Origin: an archaeon
Lineage (GTDB): Archaea > Thermoproteota > Nitrososphaeria > Nitrososphaerales > JACAEJ01
Assembly: GCA_024256265.1 (NCBI GenBank)
Contig: JACGUK010000038.1
Location: forward strand, 1-10,714
Length of the DNA stretch: 10,714 nucleotides
Reading direction: 5' to 3'
Below, piece after piece: positions 1 to 6,835 of the stretch. Each line of letters starts with the position of its first letter. The stretch's first letter is position 1. Position numbers and translations under genes: made by a program. The notes beneath the pieces were generated by a model, which saw only the letters and a program-made list of their open reading frames with translations, searched no databases and was not told the origin of the DNA.

Positions 1-1
1 A

Positions 2-355
2 GAGATTGAAGGGGTTCCAGAGGATGTGAAAAGATTATTCGTAACAGCATTGGATATAGAGCCTGAGTGGCATGTAAGGATGCAGGCAGCCTTTCAGAAA
101 TACACAGACAATGCAGTATCTAAGACTATTAACTTGCCTCACGATGCTACCGTAGAGGATGTAAGAGATGCTTATATTTTAGCCTACAAGCTAGGTTGTA
201 AGGGCATAACTGTATATAGATATGGTAGCAAGAAAGAGCAAGTCCTATACCTAGGCTCAGTTCTTGGTGTGGAAAAAGGCGAAACTTTAGAGTATGTTGG
301 CGCTGACTCTGAATACTCCGGAGGTTGCCCTACTCCTTATTGTGGAACCATGTAA
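2..355 (+). CDS. nrdJ: Adenosylcobalamin-dependent (class II) ribonucleotide reductase, C-terminal part (5' end outside window)
   Basis: The reading frame is open from the first bases of the window, so the GTG at 26 is an internal valine codon and the gene starts upstream of the window. The visible 117 residues contain the typical end of the B12-dependent reductase barrel: the block LFVTALDI, then [23 protein letters not shown] and the [13 protein letters not shown] stretch, which recur closely across class II enzymes. The enzyme reduces ribonucleotides to deoxyribonucleotides in the cytoplasm with a cobalamin-generated thiyl radical. The tail ends in [11 protein letters not shown]. Its two cysteines probably form the mobile C-terminal pair that re-reduces the active site, although they are spaced CxxxxC rather than as a simple CxxC. 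A tRNA gene follows 44 nt downstream on the same strand. Family assignment is firm; the catalytic centre lies outside the window. Confidence 0.9.
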   Translation, partial: EIEGVPEDVKRLFVTALDIEPEWHVRMQAAFQKYTDNAVSKTINLPHDATVEDVRDAYILAYKLGCKGITVYRYGSKKEQVLYLGSVLGVEKGETLEYVGADSEYSGGCPTPYCGTM

Positions 356-431
356 AAAGCAAAACTTAAAGCTATGAATGAATCTTTGCTGAATGGCTAG
401 CCGCCGTAGCTCAGCGTGGTAGAGCAGCTGA

Positions 432-446
432 TAATGTAAGCTGAAG
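432..446 (+). other. Putative tRNA intron 1 (15 nt, between tRNA positions 31 and 32)
   Basis: This segment separates the 5' anticodon stem GCTGA (427-431) from the loop CTGTTAA (447-453). Its removal restores the tRNA-Asn context GA-CTGTTAA-TC. The segment contains a second GCTGA (440-444), so an alternative boundary cannot be fully excluded. Confidence 0.55.
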
Positions 447-455
447 CTGTTAATC

Positions 456-467
456 CACGCAGGGACC
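456..467 (+). other. Putative tRNA intron 2 (12 nt, in the 3' anticodon stem)
   Basis: Deleting these bases joins TC (454-455) to AGT (468-470), giving TCAGT complementary to GCTGA (427-431) and placing the variable region TGGTC directly after it. The cut may be shifted by one base (455-466) without changing the product. Confidence 0.55.
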
Positions 468-634
468 AGTTGGTCGCCCGTTCAAGTCGGGCCGGCGGCG
501 CTCACTTAATAGTTAAAGAAGAGCTTGAGATACCTAACTAATGGTTGACAATTTGTTAGCGTATTGTCTTCACAGAGGACATTAATCCGAAACACCTTAA
601 TGGATTGACTATAAATATCCTTGGGGTGATGGTC

Positions 635-1372
635 ATGAACATCCGAGAAAGGCTTTCAGTGATTGAACAGATTGTAAACGCAAGCGTGGATACACGAGGA
701 GCTGTTCACATACTGGAGTTCATGGGTGCCTCGGCTTTTCCCACAGAAATCTTGGAGGAAATCAGACTGTATAGTGAATATCTACCTAAGGCTCAAGAAT
801 TAACCTTTACCAGAGAGCAGCGTTATCTGCATTTTTTATGGGACGCCCTTGACAAACTCCCAATAAGTGTGGCCGTGAATTTTGCCATTCCATTCCGACG
901 TATCATCGCCAAGCGATTGTTTAAAAAATGTGGCAAGAACTTCATAGCAGAAGAAAATGTTCGTTTCAACTTCGGCCAGAATTTAGAGCTTGGAAATGAT
1001 GTATTTATGAACCGTGGTGTATATCTGGATGCCAAGGGAGGCATCATACTGGGAGATTTCGTTGCATTGGCCGAGGGTGTAGAGATTTACACTCATACCC
1101 ATTCGGAGTCCGAGCATAGCAAGAGAAGCTACAGCAGGGTAGTGATTAAAGACTTTGCCAAGATATATGCTCATGCTATGATCTTACCAGGAGTCACTGT
1201 AGGCGAGCAGGCCGTTGTAGCCGCCAAATCATTGGTAAGTAAGAACGTGGAGCCTAACATGGTAGTAGCGGGTATTCCAGCAAAAGTCATCAGGGAGAGA
1301 AAAACAAACGGAAGAATGAAAGGGGAATTGGATCATATATGGTTTTATGATTCCGCTTTTCAAAAAGAGTGA
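635..1372 (+). CDS. Hexapeptide-repeat (left-handed beta-helix) O-acyltransferase
   Basis: The 245-residue product resembles the maltose/galactoside O-acetyltransferase branch of the LbH acyltransferases, which move an acetyl group from acetyl-CoA to a sugar hydroxyl. The first ~90 residues are helical. From about residue 105 onward come hexapeptide-type turns such as ELGNDVFM, GIILGDFVALAEGVEIYTHTH and MILPGVTVGEQAVVAAKSLV. The histidines in EIYTHTH lie where the catalytic His of this family is found, and the sheet closes with the hallmark VVAGIPAKVIRER. The frame stays open to a TTG at 605, but I chose ATG 635 because GGGGTGAT (623-630) is a good archaeal ribosome binding site just before it. 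A TATAAATA at 610-617 sits too close for a normal leader. It stands alone between a tRNA and the CbrC-family gene; its substrate cannot be told from sequence. Confidence 0.8.
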   Translation: MNIRERLSVIEQIVNASVDTRGAVHILEFMGASAFPTEILEEIRLYSEYLPKAQELTFTREQRYLHFLWDALDKLPISVAVNFAIPFRRIIAKRLFKKCGKNFIAEENVRFNFGQNLELGNDVFMNRGVYLDAKGGIILGDFVALAEGVEIYTHTHSESEHSKRSYSRVVIKDFAKIYAHAMILPGVTVGEQAVVAAKSLVSKNVEPNMVVAGIPAKVIRERKTNGRMKGELDHIWFYDSAFQKE

Positions 1373-1656
1373 TGTAACGGAGAAAAGAATATGAAAAAGA
1401 AGAACAATGAAACTCTCTTCTCTATATCTTCCTTAGAAAGAGAAAGGTTAGTGCTCATAAACAATAAGAAGTACCCCAAGAGGCCGATCATATTTATGCT
1501 ATAATGTTCAAACCCTCTGTTGATTCACTTCTTTGAGTAGTTTAGGCTCGGCTTTTTCTTCGACAATTGTCCCATCCATAAAAACAACTTACAACCCAAA
1601 GAGATAAAAGCAAATTGTGCACACCTCTATAATTGACCAAAAGAAGGAAAAATAAG
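1373..1656. other. Intergenic stretch without a supported gene
   Basis: These 284 nt carry only very short reading frames. The longest sensible one is on the minus strand at 1508-1579 (23 codons, no ribosome binding site), which I did not accept. The AAGAAGGAAAA near 1640-1650 is purine-rich and acts as the likely leader of the gene starting at 1657. I see no RNA fold or clear promoter. Confidence 0.5.
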
Positions 1657-2406
1657 ATGGCACGACTCAAATACTTTCTGGAACCTGAAAAGTTTGCTTA
1701 CATCTTAGATGGTGAACATGAATGCGATATTTGCCATCAGAGAAGAAAGTGTTTCGATGGCAAAGGATACTACATTCGCTCGCGCATTCTCGAGGACGTA
1801 TTTAAAGAGCTAACGAGGAGGTTCCCTGATCCGAAGAAGATGAAGAGGAAGGAGCGTATTGAATATAGAGTTCGCCTAGCAGAGGCTGAGGCGCGCAGAG
1901 AGAGAGAAGAGCCCAAAGCGTTTAAAGCGTTCTGTTTTGAGTGTGTAGCCGAAGGCCGCCTGCTCGAAGTCAGAGCCTCAGCTGTTGAAGGTGATTTTGG
2001 AGCACTGAAAAGACAAATGCAGAGTAAAAACCCTAATGCATCAGCTAACGAGATTGAAAAACAAGCCCGAGAAATAACAAAACAGCTCGAGGGAAGCACG
2101 CCTAAATTCCCTACATGGCAGGATTGGCATTGGCCAGCTCATTGTGGAGATTACTGCCAATTCATTAGACTAGCAGGACAAGACGACTTCAACAAATTAG
2201 CAGAAGACGGAAATGGCAAAGAACTCTTCAGAAACTCTTTATACGGTGATCTGAAAGAAACTGAAAACGTTGACTTAATTTGGTCAAGACTAAAACCCGA
2301 CAGCGTATCTGGTATCATAGATCCAAATGACAATTGGAGTCCTATGGCATACATTTTCAAATGCCTAAAATGTGGTGCAATTGTGACGATATACGACTTT
2401 GACTAG
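1657..2406 (+). CDS. CbrC-family (UPF0167) protein with cysteine pairs
   Basis: The 249-residue protein shows the CbrC/UPF0167 layout: F-x-Y near residue 13-15, a first cysteine pair C23xxC26, a second block FCFECVAEG (C93, C96), and the signature PTWQDWHWPAHCGDYCQF (about 152-169). A further CxxC (C236, C239) lies near the C terminus. The paired cysteines suggest zinc binding. The E. coli member CbrC is linked to colicin E2 tolerance under CreBC control, but its molecular activity is unknown. A charged, probably helical insert (about 53-90) lies between the first two cysteine blocks. A TTG at 1633 is in frame upstream; I chose ATG 1657 because of the AAGGAAAA leader before it. The family is mainly bacterial, and the neighbouring genes look like an accessory stretch, so acquisition by transfer is plausible. 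Its target and activity here are unknown. Confidence 0.72.
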   Translation: MARLKYFLEPEKFAYILDGEHECDICHQRRKCFDGKGYYIRSRILEDVFKELTRRFPDPKKMKRKERIEYRVRLAEAEARREREEPKAFKAFCFECVAEGRLLEVRASAVEGDFGALKRQMQSKNPNASANEIEKQAREITKQLEGSTPKFPTWQDWHWPAHCGDYCQFIRLAGQDDFNKLAEDGNGKELFRNSLYGDLKETENVDLIWSRLKPDSVSGIIDPNDNWSPMAYIFKCLKCGAIVTIYDFD

Positions 2407-2501
2407 GCGACAACAGCCAGCAACAGGTGATGCAATTTAGTTTAGAAAGTGCGAGGATATGAAGAAAAGAGAAAATAGCGCGCATCTTCCCCCGATCCTA
2501 G

Positions 2502-2840
2502 GCATATAGAGGAGGAATTGGTGCGTATTTAAGAGGATACAATAACGTTTGGGCGTTAACTGGTGATTTTTCTTTCATTGCAGTAGGACATTTGGGTTTG
2601 CCAGAAGCACTACAAAGAGGAATCCCACCTAAGACTTTGGTATTCTATAATGGAAAAGCAGAAGCAACAGGTGGTCAGTTAATCCCTGAGGGTATACTTG
2701 AAAATATATTGGGTGGATATAATAAATATTTGAGATATATCAAAGATCCCCAGAATTGCCATGAGATTGAGACCGTTCTAAGTGAAGCAAACTACTCGAA
2801 AGAGATGAGAATTGTAATTGCAGACTATAAAAACTTATAG
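2502..2840 (+). pseudogene. Truncated remnant of a thiamine-pyrophosphate-dependent enzyme (2-oxoacid ferredoxin oxidoreductase/decarboxylase type)
   Basis: Reading the frame upstream of the TTG at 2592 back to a stop at 2499-2501 adds coherent protein sequence (GGIGAYLRGYNNVWALTGDF). The fragment therefore contains a C-terminal TPP-binding domain: GD-(27 residues)-N, seen as TGDFSFIAVGHLGLPEALQRG followed by TLVFYNGKAEATGGQ, as in indolepyruvate ferredoxin oxidoreductase alpha subunits and relatives. It ends with SEANYSKEMRIVIADYKNL, which resembles the last strand of such enzymes. The N-terminal half, the catalytic dimer-partner domains and any ferredoxin domain are missing, and nothing upstream continues the homology in another frame. 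There is no good start codon or ribosome binding site. I read it as a decayed, 5'-deleted gene; expression as a short protein from TTG 2592 is possible but unlikely to be functional. Confidence 0.65.
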
Positions 2841-2889
2841 CGTAACTCCCTTTTGAACTTTCTTCTTAAAGCTTTTGTTTTCCAGCAAG

Positions 2890-3480
2890 TTAAACCCAAT
2901 ACTTTTTAACGCATAATCCCGATTTTTGAATGTATGGCGTGATGTATCTAAGCAACAATGGCGTAATCACAATAGTTACTATTAGATTACCGATAAACCA
3001 GCCAGTGAATATATTTGCAACATCAATCCATGAAGCAAGCCCACCTATAGCAAGCATACTTGCACCCCAAATAGCACCCACCAAATTATTTAACATCCAA
3101 CCGAAAACGAGGAAAATTAAAAAGCCCCTTTTCGTTCTAAGGCCAACATCTGCATCAAATATCTTGAAAGCCACCAGCGGTATCAAAACCTGCCAGACAT
3201 CTGCCAATGACCAATAAAGATTAACATCAAGTGGCATACCCGAGAGCATCCCTGCGCCTATAAAACATCCAATATATGCCGCAATTACTCCCCACGCCCC
3301 AAACCATAACGCAAAGGCGATCATAAAGGCAACTGAAAAGTATAATCCAGAACTTCCAAGACCAATCGGACGAGCAATAACACCAAAACGAGCCAAGAGC
3401 GAATTTATTATAGTAACTATTACTAAAATTATCAGATAAGTATATAGTGACTTTTGTTTCTTATCACTTCCCATGCTCAT
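2890..3480 (-). CDS. MASE1-like integral membrane protein without output domain
   Basis: The 196-residue product is almost entirely hydrophobic, with about five or six membrane segments: roughly residues 13-30, 45-65, 65-80, 95-105, 118-142 and 155-180. The closing segment TGWFIGNLIVTIVITPLLL resembles the W..G..L....TP-LLL signature that ends MASE1-type sensory membrane domains. In that family the domain usually precedes a histidine kinase or cyclase; here the protein stops soon after it with a short basic tail. It might be a stand-alone sensor, or a small transporter component such as an ECF S-subunit-like protein. The start at 3480 is supported by GAGGAG (3486-3491) five nucleotides upstream. 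It is divergent from the flippase gene at 3599 and convergent with the TPP-enzyme remnant. Topology is secure, the family only moderately so. Confidence 0.6.
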   Translation of the reverse strand: MSMGSDKKQKSLYTYLIILVIVTIINSLLARFGVIARPIGLGSSGLYFSVAFMIAFALWFGAWGVIAAYIGCFIGAGMLSGMPLDVNLYWSLADVWQVLIPLVAFKIFDADVGLRTKRGFLIFLVFGWMLNNLVGAIWGASMLAIGGLASWIDVANIFTGWFIGNLIVTIVITPLLLRYITPYIQKSGLCVKKYWV

Positions 3481-3528
3481 CTATACTCCTCATTTTATTC
3501 TAATTCTTCAGACGGTCTCACATTAAAA

Positions 3529-3545
3529 GTTAATCATGGTTAATC
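3529..3545. repeat. Tandem GTTAATC direct repeat with 10-bp period
   Basis: GTTAATC occurs at 3529-3535 and again at 3539-3545, one helical turn apart, in the 118-bp divergent spacer between the MASE1-like and flippase genes. It could be a regulator-binding direct repeat, but it is short and AT-rich and could be chance. Confidence 0.25.
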
Positions 3546-3598
3546 CAACTCTCAGAAAATCTATTTGAATAGGATATGATAAAGGTCTAAGGACGAGC

Positions 3599-5104
3599 TT
3601 GAGTAATATTCGGCTAAGGTACGCTGGCTTAATGGCTTATGGTACAAGAATAATGAGCATCTTTACTGGTCTTATGTTCTCCATAATAACCACAAGGCGC
3701 CTGACAGAGGCAGACTTTGGAATCTGGCAACTTGTAGGATTGATAGTAAGCTACGTCTTATTCCCTGCCTCGATCTCTAACTTTTGGATAACTCGGTATA
3801 CTGCAAGAGGTGAAAAAGTTGCAAAGACTGGGCTGATTATGAACTTTACCATCGCCCCTATTGCAGCTATGGCTTACATTCTTGCATCCATCCCTATAGC
3901 TCAAAGAATACAATCGCCTCTAACATACTTTCTTGTGGCAGGGATTCAAGTCATCCTCTTTTATGCTATATCAACTTTAGAATCTATTGCTCAAGGTATA
4001 AGACCAGAGATTCAAAGTTATGGGTTCTTCGTCTTCGAAGTTGCAAAGGTAGCATTGGCTATATGGCTTGTCATGGAGTCGAGAATGGGAGTGATTGGTG
4101 CCATACTCGCCATAGCTTTTGCTCAGATAGCCCAGATATTCTTAGTGGCCTTTATGATAAAAGATACAATAATTGGCAACTTTGATAAAGAATTGGCTAA
4201 GAGATGGCTCAGAGTTTTTTGGCTTCCTATATTTGGCTCATTATCAGGAATATTATATGGTTTCGACGGGCTTATAGTTCCTGCTCTAACAGGTTCACCT
4301 TTACCTTTAACATACTTTAGAGTTCCAGGCATAATAAGCGCTGTAATTACATATTCAGGCCTCTTGGCTGTAGCTCTATATCCAAAGTTGCTAGGAGGGG
4401 GAGGAAAAAAAGATGTTGAAGCATCGATAAGATTCGTGCTAATGTTTGGTATCCCTATGAGCGTTGGAGCCTTTGTACTGGCTCGTCCTCTGCTCTACTT
4501 GCTTAATCCAACTTATGCTGACTTACTATGGATACTAAGGGCAATGATTCCTGCATCGTTGATCTCCTCTCTATCAGGAATTTTTGGCGCCATCTTGGTT
4601 GGGACTGAAAAGGTAGAGTTGAATCTCAATTCTAAGTTCAAGGATTTTATGAAAAGCAACCTCTTCATAGTACCATCGATAACTTATGTTTCATCTGCAT
4701 TTTACATCTTAGCGTTGATCATCTTATTATACATCCCTACTATTTGGGGATTTGATTATATCTTCCTTGCCTTAATTTGGGCAATCTTGTCCTTTGTAGT
4801 TACTCTATCCTCTACAATGTATAAATGGATTTTATCCAAAAGAGTTATGGACTTTAAATTCCCATTCATCAATCTCTTAAAGTACTTATTCTGCTCAGGC
4901 ATTATGGCGATTTTGCTTCAGTTACTGGAATTCAACCTTGAGTACATTCCAACTTTTTCCATCTACATCATATCTGTCTTAGCGTTGGTAGGGCTTGGTG
5001 CTTTTGTCTATCTTGTTACCTTATCAATGATCGACAGAGAATTTAGGCAAATAATTCTCGCTACATTCAATCATGTAAAAAGGGTATTCTCAAGGTTAAA
5101 GTAA
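3599..5104 (+). CDS. Oligosaccharide/polysaccharide flippase of the MOP superfamily (Wzx/RfbX-like)
   Basis: The 501-residue protein has about 14 predicted membrane helices spread over its full length, the number expected for MOP-superfamily flippases. The N terminus (GLMAYGTRIMSIFTGLMFS followed by ITTRRLTEADFGIWQL) is the standard opening of Wzx-type exporters, where the TRRL-x-x-x-DFG motif is conserved. Such proteins turn lipid-linked sugars across the cytoplasmic membrane for surface polysaccharide, S-layer glycan or glycolipid assembly. The start is probably TTG 3599, preceded by an AAGGAC leader; ATG 3632 would remove 11 residues of otherwise typical sequence. The next gene follows after 53 nt with its own TATA box. 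The glycan transported is unknown, and no glycosyltransferase lies in the window. Confidence 0.82.
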   Translation: MSNIRLRYAGLMAYGTRIMSIFTGLMFSIITTRRLTEADFGIWQLVGLIVSYVLFPASISNFWITRYTARGEKVAKTGLIMNFTIAPIAAMAYILASIPIAQRIQSPLTYFLVAGIQVILFYAISTLESIAQGIRPEIQSYGFFVFEVAKVALAIWLVMESRMGVIGAILAIAFAQIAQIFLVAFMIKDTIIGNFDKELAKRWLRVFWLPIFGSLSGILYGFDGLIVPALTGSPLPLTYFRVPGIISAVITYSGLLAVALYPKLLGGGGKKDVEASIRFVLMFGIPMSVGAFVLARPLLYLLNPTYADLLWILRAMIPASLISSLSGIFGAILVGTEKVELNLNSKFKDFMKSNLFIVPSITYVSSAFYILALIILLYIPTIWGFDYIFLALIWAILSFVVTLSSTMYKWILSKRVMDFKFPFINLLKYLFCSGIMAILLQLLEFNLEYIPTFSIYIISVLALVGLGAFVYLVTLSMIDREFRQIILATFNHVKRVFSRLK

Positions 5105-5120
5105 ATTTATAAGATTAAGA

Positions 5121-5133
5121 TTAAATATATTTA
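5121..5133 (+). promoter_or_regulatory. Archaeal TATA box for the APH-like kinase gene
   Basis: The palindromic box TTAAATATATTTA is centred about 30 nt before the TTG start at 5158. That places transcription start at about 5154 and implies a leaderless or nearly leaderless mRNA, since there is no ribosome binding site in between. It suggests the kinase pair can be transcribed separately from the upstream flippase. Confidence 0.6.
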
Positions 5134-5157
5134 CATGTTAAGATAATCTGTAAAAAA

Positions 5158-6249
5158 TTGATTAGAATAGATTCTGAGGAAATACAAGAATATCTATCAT
5201 CTATCTTTAAGAATAAAGTTGCCATCAACTACATAGGAGAGCTCTGTAAGGAGAGGGTGAGGAAGGAAAAGAAGCTGAAGGCATTTGGATACGGTCTGCC
5301 TTATCTTATTGAGATAGACGTTAAAGGCAAGAAGAAGAGTTTAGTGCTAGAAACTTTGAAGAGAGAAGGCTTTGGTCATGAACACTTCTCAGATAGAGCT
5401 CAAATCATAATATGGCAAAATTCTACATTCAACAAGCTACCAAGGCATGTCAGATCTTATGATGTAGGCGCGTTTACGAAAGAAGGCAGGTTGAAGTCTT
5501 TAGGAGATTGCACTGAGTACTTTATCTTGATGAAGAAAGTAGAGGGCAAGTTGTATCATTTAGATCTAGACAGGGTAAAGGCTACTAATGAGATCGATGA
5601 ACTAGATGTGAGAAGATGTTTAGCCCTATCAGATTACTTAGTAAAAATACATGCAAGAAAGAGAAAAGAGCACGGTCTCTACGTAAGAAGGGCTAGAGAA
5701 TTGTTAGGTCATGGGGAATGCATCATGGGCTTGATAGACAGTTATCCTTTCGGTTTGCCATATATAGATGAAGAAGGGTTGAAGAAGATAGAGAAGATGT
5801 GCATAGATTGGAGATACATTTCAAAGAAAAAGGCTCATAGGCTCTCACAAGTTCATGGTGACTTTCATCCTTGGAATGTAATTTTCAGGAAGGGCGTAGA
5901 CTTTACGGTCCTTGATAGGAGCAGAGGGGAGTGGGGAGAGCCTGCCGACGATCTTTCTTCGATGAGCATAAATTACATATTCTACTCCTTACAGGCTCAT
6001 GGTAGGCTTGAAGGGCATTTTGAAAAATTGTTCATGAATTTTTGGGAGAATTATATAGATAAGACAAAAGATTACGAGGTATTCGAAGTAATTCAGCCCT
6101 TCTTTGCATGGAGGGGGTTAGTTATCGCATCTCCAATATGGTACCCCAATCTATCAGAGGATGTGAGAATAAAGATATTCAACTTCATAAACAACGTGCT
6201 AAGCATAGAGAGATTTGATTTAAAGAAAGTCAACTCATATATAGCCTAA
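5158..6249 (+). CDS. APH-family (aminoglycoside phosphotransferase fold) small-molecule kinase
   Basis: The 363-residue protein has the protein-kinase-like APH fold. The catalytic loop is VHGDFHPWNVIF (H233, D235, N240), and the metal-binding aspartate is D253 in TVLDRSRGEWGEPADDLSSM, where APH enzymes usually show D-F/W-x-x-x-x-x-G-D-P-x-x-DL. The N-lobe contains LVLETLKREGFGHEHFSDRA followed by LPRHVRSYDVGAF; the usual ATP-anchoring Lys right after the hydrophobic VL is replaced by Glu-Thr, with Lys two positions later. Such enzymes phosphorylate sugars, choline, homoserine or other small hydroxylated molecules; antibiotic resistance should not be assumed. The TTG start matches the TATA box at 5121-5133. 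The CysC-like gene follows 12 nt downstream, so the two kinases probably share a transcript, and a role in surface-glycan or lipid precursor phosphorylation is a reasonable guess. Confidence 0.72.
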   Translation: MIRIDSEEIQEYLSSIFKNKVAINYIGELCKERVRKEKKLKAFGYGLPYLIEIDVKGKKKSLVLETLKREGFGHEHFSDRAQIIIWQNSTFNKLPRHVRSYDVGAFTKEGRLKSLGDCTEYFILMKKVEGKLYHLDLDRVKATNEIDELDVRRCLALSDYLVKIHARKRKEHGLYVRRARELLGHGECIMGLIDSYPFGLPYIDEEGLKKIEKMCIDWRYISKKKAHRLSQVHGDFHPWNVIFRKGVDFTVLDRSRGEWGEPADDLSSMSINYIFYSLQAHGRLEGHFEKLFMNFWENYIDKTKDYEVFEVIQPFFAWRGLVIASPIWYPNLSEDVRIKIFNFINNVLSIERFDLKKVNSYIA

Positions 6250-6261
6250 AAAGGTGTTACT

Positions 6262-6810
6262 ATGAAGGAAGGCTGGTGTATATGGCTGACAGGACTACCA
6301 GGATCAGGAAAGTCAACAGTAGCAAAGGCTTTAATCAATAAGCTGAAAGATAATGACATTAACGCCCAGATAATATCTTCAGATGAACTAAGAAAGGTGA
6401 TAACACCAGAACCAAAGTATACTGAGGAAGAAAGAGAGATAGTTTACGGAGCAATCCGTTATGTTGCAAAGCTGTTAACAAAGAATGGAGTAAATGTTAT
6501 AATAGATGCAACAGGGAATAGAAGAAGGTACAGAGAAAAAGCGAGAGAGGAAATAAAGAATTTCATGGAAGTCTATCTTTATTGCCCTTTAGAAATTTGT
6601 ATAAAAAGAGAAAGTAAACGCATGGAAACCTTTCAAGCTCCTAAAGATATTTACAAAAGAGCCATCGAAGGAAAGTCTACAGTACCAGGCATGGGCGCTC
6701 CTTATGAAGAGCCCTTAAACCCTGAGCTAATAGTTGATACAGAAAAGCTTAGTCCAGATGCTTGCGCCGATAGGATATTTGATTTGATAGTTAAGAGGCA
6801 AATCTTGTAG
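6262..6810 (+). CDS. CysC-like (adenylylsulfate kinase family) P-loop kinase
   Basis: The 182-residue protein opens with WLTGLPGSGKST (Walker A, residues 11-19). The C-terminal half matches the APS kinase family well: APKDIYKRA, then GMGAPYEEPLNPELIVDT (DPKGLYKKA and G-x-x-xPYE-P-x-PEL-DT in standard enzymes). Classical CysC uses ATP to phosphorylate adenylylsulfate (APS) at the 3'-OH, giving PAPS, the donor for sulfation and sulfate reduction. Deviations are visible: the DGDNVR loop reads SSDELR (D41, R44), and the usual SxISP segment is DATGNRRRYREKAR (82-96). Substrate may therefore differ from APS. The start at 6262 has an AAGGTG site (6251-6256) six nucleotides upstream. It lies 12 nt after the APH-like gene and converges with the IMPase-family gene with a 25-nt gap. 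Family call is secure; APS as substrate is not. Confidence 0.78.
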   Translation: MKEGWCIWLTGLPGSGKSTVAKALINKLKDNDINAQIISSDELRKVITPEPKYTEEEREIVYGAIRYVAKLLTKNGVNVIIDATGNRRRYREKAREEIKNFMEVYLYCPLEICIKRESKRMETFQAPKDIYKRAIEGKSTVPGMGAPYEEPLNPELIVDTEKLSPDACADRIFDLIVKRQIL

Positions 6811-6835
6811 TAAATCCTATTTTCATCATCTAATT

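Larger units (their letters stand above)
400..500 (+). tRNA. tRNA-Asn (anticodon GTT), apparently with two short introns
   Basis: Acceptor arms GCCGCCG (400-406) and CGGCGGC (493-499) pair perfectly, with discriminator G500 and no encoded CCA. The D arm is GCTC/GAGC (409-412/422-425). The T arm is GCCCG-TTCAAGT-CGGGC (476-492), preceded by a 5-nt variable region TGGTC (471-475). The span is 101 nt, about 27 nt too long. The anticodon loop CTGTTAA (447-453) is the standard Asn loop with GTT at 449-451, but it is not contiguous with a pairing stem. Removing 432-446 (15 nt) and 456-467 (12 nt; 455-466 is equivalent because of a repeated C) gives stem GCTGA / TCAGT around that loop, a full 5-bp stem with one G-U pair, and a normal 74-nt tRNA. 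Both insertions would be non-canonical in position (31/32 and 40/41). I did not find a clean bulge-helix-bulge for either. Amino-acid identity is well supported; the exact splice sites are inferred. Confidence 0.82.

Noticed and set aside
427..442. Anticodons AAT, ATG or GTA read directly after the 5' anticodon stem of the tRNA (single-intron models).
   Set aside because: These readings lack a T33 in register or give anticodons not expected in archaea, and the stem then does not close. The GTT loop at 447-453 matches the Asn consensus and restores pairing.
610..617. TATAAATA as promoter of the acyltransferase gene.
   Set aside because: Its centre is only about 21 nt before ATG 635, placing the transcription start at or after the start codon, while a good GGGGTGAT leader argues for a leadered mRNA.
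823..1174. Minus-strand open frames within the acyltransferase gene.
   Set aside because: They are antisense to a well-supported gene, have no ribosome binding sites and show no protein-like motifs.
1508..1579. Minus-strand 23-codon reading frame beginning MDGTIVEEKAEP.
   Set aside because: It is very short, has no ribosome binding site or promoter, and I recognise no family.
1770..2360. Minus-strand open frames within the CbrC-family gene.
   Set aside because: Composition is Ser/Leu-rich as expected of antisense shadows, and the sense strand carries clear family motifs.
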